NCBI GenBank assembly: GCA_964390805.1
Contig: CAYMKL010000147.1
Span: 1 to 15,838, forward strand
DNA from: CAYMKL01 sp964390805
GTDB lineage: Bacteria > Chloroflexota > Anaerolineae > VGOG01
Reading direction: 5' to 3'
DNA: 15,838 nt
In this document: positions 12,366 through 15,838 of the stretch, one piece after another
Layout of the letters: each line of letters starts with the position of its first letter
How positions within the stretch are numbered: the first letter of the stretch is position 1
The notes under the pieces: model-generated
Database searches by the model: none
What the model saw: the letters and a program-made list of their open reading frames with translations, nothing else
What the model was told of the DNA's origin: nothing
Made by a program: the position numbers and the translations under genes

Positions 12366-12986
12366 CTACGATGCAAAGGCAGCCAACACGTCCTGGGGGG
12401 ATAGTCCTCTGGCAAGCATCCGTTTCTGAAGCCGCTGGCGGGCATCGTGCAAGAGCTTGTAGAGAGCATTGCGGTTGGTGCCCATCCGGCGGGCCACCTC
12501 TTCCAGGGGCATCCCGCCGATCACCGCTGCTATCATCGCCTGGCGCTGGCGCTCCGTCAGTTCCTCGGTAATCAGGCGCTGCACCATCTCCATGAGCAGT
12601 CGCTGGGTCGTCCGCTGCTCAGGGGAGGGAGTCGCATCGGTCAGAACAGACGGCGTCAGGTCTCCCTCAATGTACGGGGCAATCAGGTCCTCAAGTGAGA
12701 CGTCCTTCCAGCGCCGGCGGCGCAGTTCGGTGAAGGCCACGTGCACGGCGATCTTTTGCGCCCAGGTGGTGAAGCGGCTCTCGCCTCGGAAGGTGTCCAG
12801 TCCAGCGAGGATCTTCAGGATGGCTTCCTGGGCGAAGTCCTCCAGATCGGCCTCCGTCACAGCAGGGCGGTCGGCCATTGCATAGCGGAGCCCCCTGACC
12901 AGCAGGGTACGCAAATCGGCCAGAGCCTCATCCCGCTCCGGTCCACGCAAATCGGCCAGCCACTCCTGATTCGTGCGTTCAACCAT
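12366..12986 (-). CDS. ECF-like sigma-70 family RNA polymerase sigma factor
   Basis: 206 residues from ATG 12986 (MVERTNQEW), preferred over the ATG at 13001 because AGGAAG lies just upstream and the promoter leaves only about 19 bases before the latter. Region 2 is seen in LEDFAQEAILKILAGLDTFR and SRFTTWAQKIAVHVAFTELR. Region 4 is seen in LTERQRQAMIAAVIGGMPLE and VARRMGTNRNALYKLLHDAR, a helix-turn-helix that binds the -35. Regions 1 and 3 are absent, as in ECF sigma factors. The neighbouring anti-sigma gene supports this. It probably redirects RNA polymerase to a small stress regulon; its own promoter, however, matches the housekeeping consensus. Confidence 0.92.
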   Translation of the reverse strand: MVERTNQEWLADLRGPERDEALADLRTLLVRGLRYAMADRPAVTEADLEDFAQEAILKILAGLDTFRGESRFTTWAQKIAVHVAFTELRRRRWKDVSLEDLIAPYIEGDLTPSVLTDATPSPEQRTTQRLLMEMVQRLITEELTERQRQAMIAAVIGGMPLEEVARRMGTNRNALYKLLHDARQRLQKRMLARGLSPQDVLAAFAS

Positions 12987-13026
12987 AGCGCTTCCTGACA
13001 TTTGGTACTGTGTCTACTCTAACCTC

Positions 13027-13055
13027 ATTATATCATCGGGACAGATGTTTGTCAA
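13027..13055 (-). promoter_or_regulatory. Consensus sigma-70 promoter of the sigma operon
   Basis: Minus-strand TTGACA (13050-13055), a 17-bp spacer and TATAAT (13027-13032): a perfect match to the housekeeping consensus. Transcription should start near 13020, 34 bases before the ATG at 12986. Confidence 0.9.
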
Positions 13056-13092
13056 AGTCCATTTTCCCCTGGTTTTGGTGTGTGCCAAGCAT

Positions 13093-13121
13093 TTGACACC
13101 CCATATCATTCGTGATATAAT
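13093..13121 (+). promoter_or_regulatory. Consensus promoter with internal palindrome, HigA-like gene
   Basis: TTGACA (13093-13098), a 17-bp spacer and TATAAT (13116-13121), again a perfect consensus. The spacer and -10 carry the palindrome ATATCA-TTCG-TGATAT (13103-13118), an excellent position for an operator that blocks RNA polymerase. The transcript should start near 13128, about 65 bases before the ATG at 13193. Confidence 0.88.
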
Positions 13122-13192
13122 GGCGGTGCTATGCTTTCGCAAAGAAGACGAAGAAGACACCGAGGCGGGAGATCGCCACGGCCGAGAAGCGG

Positions 13193-13504
13193 ATGGACGA
13201 CTTTGCTGAGGAGGCACGAACCATTAGGACACTGGACGATCTGAAAGCGCAGTTGGGGCAGAACCCTGAGTTCGTCAGGGAATACGAAGCCCTGGAGCCG
13301 GAGCACCAGGTGGCGCGGGCCGTGTTGAGCTTGCGCCTGCAGCAGGGGCTTTCCCAGGCGGAGCTGGCGGAGAGGGCGGGAACGAAGCAGGCCAGCGTCT
13401 CCCGCGTGGAGCGGGCGGAGACCGTGCCCTCGTTGACCCTGCTTAAGAAGCTGGCCGCTGCCCTGGACACACGGGTGGAGATTCGCCTGGTGCCCAGGAA
13501 TTAA
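13193..13504 (+). CDS. XRE-family HigA-like antitoxin, no toxin gene visible
   Basis: 103 residues. The N-terminus (MDDFAEEARTIRTLDDLKAQ) and EFVREYEALEPEHQVARAVL match the lead-in of HigA-type antitoxins that pair with RelE-fold toxins. The helix-turn-helix is QGLSQAELAERAGTKQASVS followed by RVERAETVPSLTLLKKLA, and the end VEIRLVP is typical. Usually the toxin gene lies directly upstream; here there are only about 65 transcribed bases before the start and a MITE-like element downstream, so no toxin is visible on either side. The in-frame codons before 13193 read as plausible protein (KKTKKTPRREIATAEKR) but contain no start codon. The palindrome in its promoter suggests autoregulation, and the back-to-back sigma operon promoter might be affected as well. 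Confidence 0.85.
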   Translation: MDDFAEEARTIRTLDDLKAQLGQNPEFVREYEALEPEHQVARAVLSLRLQQGLSQAELAERAGTKQASVSRVERAETVPSLTLLKKLAAALDTRVEIRLVPRN

Positions 13505-13606
13505 ACTGAGAAGAAGCCCCTCGGCTTTCGAGGAGCCAGGGGAACGGCCAGACTGTGGCGACAGCCTGGCAAGGGTAGCATAACACAGAAGCCCGTCTGT
13601 CGCAAC

Positions 13607-13755
13607 TGGACTTTGGGCAAAATCGCGACGGCAGCCAGAAACCCGTTTTCTCGCAGCAGAATGCCGTCCATGCCCGATTGAAACAAGCTGATTCAGGCAG
13701 ATTTCGGTGGCGAAGTTATCAGAAAACGGGTTTCTTTGGCTTTGTCCAAAGTCCA
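13607..13755. mobile_element. MITE-like inverted-repeat element 2 (149 bp)
   Basis: Outer arms TGGACTTTGG (13607-13616) and CCAAAGTCCA (13746-13755) are perfect complements. Inner arms AGAAACCCGTTTTCT (13637-13651) and its exact complement (13721-13735) match at 15 of 15. It is non-coding. It occupies about half of the 312-bp gap between the HigA-like gene and the TPR-excalibur gene; the rest of that gap shows a weak GC hairpin near 13518-13540 and no gene. Size and inner motif resemble element 1. Confidence 0.78.
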
Positions 13756-13816
13756 ATCGCAAGGCAGGTGGGTTTTTGAGTTTATGCGCGGTAGCGATTG
13801 AGAACAGGAGGAACTA

Positions 13817-14554
13817 ATGATGGATGAAGAAATCCAGCGATTGCTCTCTTATGGTCGCATTGGACTTGAGCTGGGACAGCTTGAGCAAGCTCACCAGGAT
13901 TTTGAGAAAGTGCTGGCGCTGGACCCTTCCAACCGAGAAGCTATGAAGGGGCTTGCGCGGGTTAATGAGATATTGGGCCGTAAGGCGGCAATAGCCGCTG
14001 AACGGATGGAGCAAGAACCCGCACAGAGAATTGAGCGGAAACGCCGTGCTCCAAAGAAGAAAGGCGAAGGGCAGGGGCAAGCACTGGTCGCGTGGTTCAA
14101 GAGACGGTCGAGGCGCGGCAAAATAGCTGTCCTGGCTGGTGTCCCGCTTTTGTTCATTTGTCTGTGCTCTAGCCTTGCCAACGTTATCAGCCCAACTCCA
14201 GAAGCTACACCGACGCCAATCCCAGCTAGGTTTGAAGCCGAAGCTAGTCCAACAACACCTATTCAAGCAACTCCTACACTCGTTCCCGCTGCAACGCCTA
14301 TCCCACCAAGCTCGACAGCTAAACCTGCTCAGGCAACTTCTACACCCGTCCCCCCAACTGTGACGCCCTTGCCGCCTACCCAACCACCACTCGCTGCCGT
14401 TTGTGAGTGCTCATACGACAAGTACAACTGCAAGGATTTCAGCACCCACGCGCAGGCCCAGGCTTGCTATGAGTACTGTAAATCATTGGGGTATGGAGAT
14501 ATACACGGTCTTGATAGGGAAGATGATGGCGTAGCCTGTGAAAACCTACCCTAG
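13817..14554 (+). CDS. TPR - membrane helix - Pro/Thr linker - excalibur protein
   Basis: 245 residues from ATG 13817, with AGGAGG five bases upstream. Residues 10-55 form a TPR-like helical pair (GRIGLELGQLEQAHQDFEKV, then LALDPSNREAMKGLARV). A basic stretch (72-101, KRRAPKKK and FKRRSRRGK) precedes a single membrane helix at 102-124. Residues 125-193 are a low-complexity Pro/Thr linker built of ATPTP/PVPP-like units. The C-terminus (196-243) is excalibur-like: CECSYDKYNCKDFSTHAQAQ, then HGLDREDDGVACE, a calcium-loop-like D-x-[DE]-x-DG motif with conserved cysteines. The TPR should face the cytoplasm and the excalibur part the outside, a layout suited to joining surface sensing to an inner partner. 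Its function is not known. It precedes two plus-strand genes with tight spacing. Confidence 0.82.
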   Translation: MMDEEIQRLLSYGRIGLELGQLEQAHQDFEKVLALDPSNREAMKGLARVNEILGRKAAIAAERMEQEPAQRIERKRRAPKKKGEGQGQALVAWFKRRSRRGKIAVLAGVPLLFICLCSSLANVISPTPEATPTPIPARFEAEASPTTPIQATPTLVPAATPIPPSSTAKPAQATSTPVPPTVTPLPPTQPPLAAVCECSYDKYNCKDFSTHAQAQACYEYCKSLGYGDIHGLDREDDGVACENLP

Positions 14555-14825
14555 CGGACTGCTGGCGGTGCTCTGGTGGATGGTTTCGTATTATGCAAAG
14601 CCCGCCTGGGCAGGTCGGCCAAGCAAACTCTTTGTTTTGAATGAGGATGAAGCAAGTTTGGACATAGACGCGATCTGGGACCAGGAAAGACAGCGCTGTG
14701 TGGTTAGGCTTGATGGAGAGCTAAAACACCTTGTCGCGTCTATTAACGACTTGGCAGAAAGTTGGTTGCTCGACAAGACCTCTCCGTTTGACCTGGCTGG
14801 CCGGGGCAGGGCCAGTGACTCTTAG
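14538..14825 (+). CDS. Small hypothetical protein before the TIR gene
   Basis: 95 residues if begun at the GTG at 14538, which overlaps the previous gene by 17 nt; an ATG at 14580 would give 81. The longer form begins MKTYPSGLLAVLWWMVSYYA and PAWAG, which could be a signal peptide with an AWA cleavage site, but no good ribosome-binding site precedes either start. The body SKLFVLNEDEASLDIDAIWD, then DGELKHLVASINDLAESWLL, looks like a genuine folded protein. I recognise no family. It is in the same frame as the TIR gene, separated by a TAG and nine bases, so the two could be coupled or parts of one ancestral gene. Confidence 0.55.
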   Translation: MKTYPSGLLAVLWWMVSYYAKPAWAGRPSKLFVLNEDEASLDIDAIWDQERQRCVVRLDGELKHLVASINDLAESWLLDKTSPFDLAGRGRASDS

Positions 14826-14834
14826 AAAGGTCAA

Positions 14835-15838
14835 GTGCAAACCTTCTGGTACGTTTGTCAACGTGGCGCGTCTGGGCACGTAGCGACTATGGGCGATATC
14901 ATCGCAAGAGAGTTACCGCACAATCACTTACGGCTTGTGTTCGAGTCGCGTGGCTTTCCTGATCCTGATTTGTTCAGGAAGATGCTGAAGAGGGTAATGG
15001 AGAAACTGGAACGGGAGGGTTTTGCACCGCGGCCAGAAGAAGTGGAGGAAGATCACGGCACAGAGGAGGCATCAAAGCAAAGAACGCTCACGCCTGAGCA
15101 GTCCAAGAAGGAAGTACAAGGGGTGCAAGCAACGCCAGCCGAGCTACAGGACCTCATCAAGTGGCACTGGCATGAAATGAGTGGTGGCTACGACCTGGAG
15201 CTAGAGGACTGTCTGCCACCCTTGAACTTGCCCGTAGCAGACCTTAGAAGAGAATACCACTTTGGTTGGCGGTACGGGGTGATATTTCCTTACCTCCCCT
15301 ACGCCACGGCTCGCTTCCCTGAGGGCTATCCCTTCAGTTGGAGCATCTTCGTCTATGGCAAACGCGCAACCTTCAACGAGATTGATGTGACAATCGAAGC
15401 TTACTGTGCAGTGGAACTCGTTAGCCGTCCAAAGGCAGAAGACGATCCAGGCGTTGCTGGCTACATCCGCGATCTAGCGGATGCAATCCAAAAGCAATTC
15501 GCAAAGCAGCAGCTGAAAGATGAACACTCAGAATGGAATCAGGAGAAGCTGGCAACAGTTTTCATCAGTTATTCGAGCAAAGACAAGCCTTTTGCTGAAC
15601 GGCTGCATAACGACCTGCAAGGCAAGGGGGTGCGATGCTGGTTTGCACCCGAAGATATGAGAATCGGGGACAGAATCCGACCGACCATTGATCAGGCAGT
15701 CCGATCGTACGACAAGTTGCTTCTGGTGCTGTCGGAACATTCGATTGACAGTGATTGGGTGGAGAAGGAAGTGGAGACAGCCTTTTCACTACCGTACACT
15801 TTTTACCAAGCGAGGCATTTGGAATTCCACGGGAATGG
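14835..15838 (+). CDS. TIR-domain protein with unknown N-terminal region (partial)
   Basis: At least 334 residues; no stop before the window edge. I chose GTG 14835 (MQTFWYVCQRGASGHVATMG), which follows AAAGGT. Residues 1-75 look like an alpha/beta unit, 76-110 are a charged linker, and 115-230 are an unrecognised domain with many aromatics (HFGWRYGVIFPYLPYA, FSWSIFVYG). The TIR domain starts at about 241: VFISYSSKDKPFAERL, GVRCWFAPEDMRIGD, then LLLVLSEHSIDSDWVEKEVE. E312 in DWVEKE matches the position of the catalytic glutamate of NAD-cleaving TIR enzymes (SARM1 has DWVHKE). After about residue 317 the text no longer looks like a TIR domain. Known bacterial TIR effectors deplete NAD or make signal nucleotides in defence; such a role is inferred here. 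Confidence 0.85.
   Translation, partial: MQTFWYVCQRGASGHVATMGDIIARELPHNHLRLVFESRGFPDPDLFRKMLKRVMEKLEREGFAPRPEEVEEDHGTEEASKQRTLTPEQSKKEVQGVQATPAELQDLIKWHWHEMSGGYDLELEDCLPPLNLPVADLRREYHFGWRYGVIFPYLPYATARFPEGYPFSWSIFVYGKRATFNEIDVTIEAYCAVELVSRPKAEDDPGVAGYIRDLADAIQKQFAKQQLKDEHSEWNQEKLATVFISYSSKDKPFAERLHNDLQGKGVRCWFAPEDMRIGDRIRPTIDQAVRSYDKLLLVLSEHSIDSDWVEKEVETAFSLPYTFYQARHLEFHGN

Noticed and set aside
13120..13209. Short plus-strand frame MAVLCFRKEDEEDTEAGDR before the HigA-like gene
   Set aside because: Its ATG overlaps the -10 hexamer, upstream of the expected transcript start, so it cannot be translated from that promoter; also no toxin-like features.
13131..13247. Leaderless Arg-rich frame starting MLSQRRRRRHRGG, a possible small toxin
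   Set aside because: The ATG lies only three bases after the predicted start, but the frame overlaps the HigA-like gene and its arginine content is simply that gene read out of frame.

Overview
The window looks like a piece of a Chloroflexota (Anaerolineae-like) chromosome, probably from a metagenome. That placement is inferred from style, not from a marker gene. The clues are moderate to high GC, proline/threonine linkers such as PTPTNTP after lipoprotein or membrane anchors, an excalibur-type domain, a tungsten aldehyde oxidoreductase, a GerW-like protein, a TumE-like toxin pair and many small palindromic repeats. No rRNA, tRNA, CRISPR array or full insertion sequence was seen.

Nearly everything from 0.6 to 13.0 kb is on the minus strand, so it reads right to left. 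The first 500 bases hold no convincing gene. At 0.6-2.4 kb is a worn accessory patch: a frameshifted GlsB/YeaQ-type membrane gene, a TumE-like toxin with its partner, a two-helix membrane gene interrupted by a stop, and a stump of another membrane gene. Two 61-nt REP-like hairpins lie in this patch. At 2.4-7.8 kb is a four-gene module: an exported OYE-type flavoenzyme with an Fe-S site, a Tat-type ferredoxin lipoprotein with four [4Fe-4S] sites, an AOR-family tungstoenzyme, and a serine-hydrolase lipoprotein. A 152-bp MITE-like element sits between the ferredoxin and AOR genes.

At 8.0-10.3 kb are envelope-associated small genes: an intact GlsB/YeaQ protein, a GIN-domain (DUF2807) lipoprotein, a small two-helix protein, a GerW-family protein and a smaller partner sharing its C-terminal layout. 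The GlsB gene and a 32-bp part of the small membrane gene occur again at 0.6-2.3 kb in the same orientation, so the redox module lies between two diverged copies of one segment. At 10.4-13.0 kb are a YciI/muconolactone-isomerase-like protein, a flavodoxin-fold protein, an ICMT-type membrane methyltransferase, and an ECF-like sigma factor with a zinc-finger anti-sigma protein.

At 13.02-13.13 kb two near-perfect sigma-70 promoters point away from each other. One drives the sigma operon. The other, which carries a palindrome in its spacer, drives a HigA-like antitoxin with no visible toxin. The plus-strand right end carries a second MITE-like element, a TPR-TM-excalibur protein, a small hypothetical gene and a TIR-domain protein cut by the window edge. 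This end is the best candidate for an immunity-type system. The exported AOR/OYE module is the best candidate for unusual metabolism.
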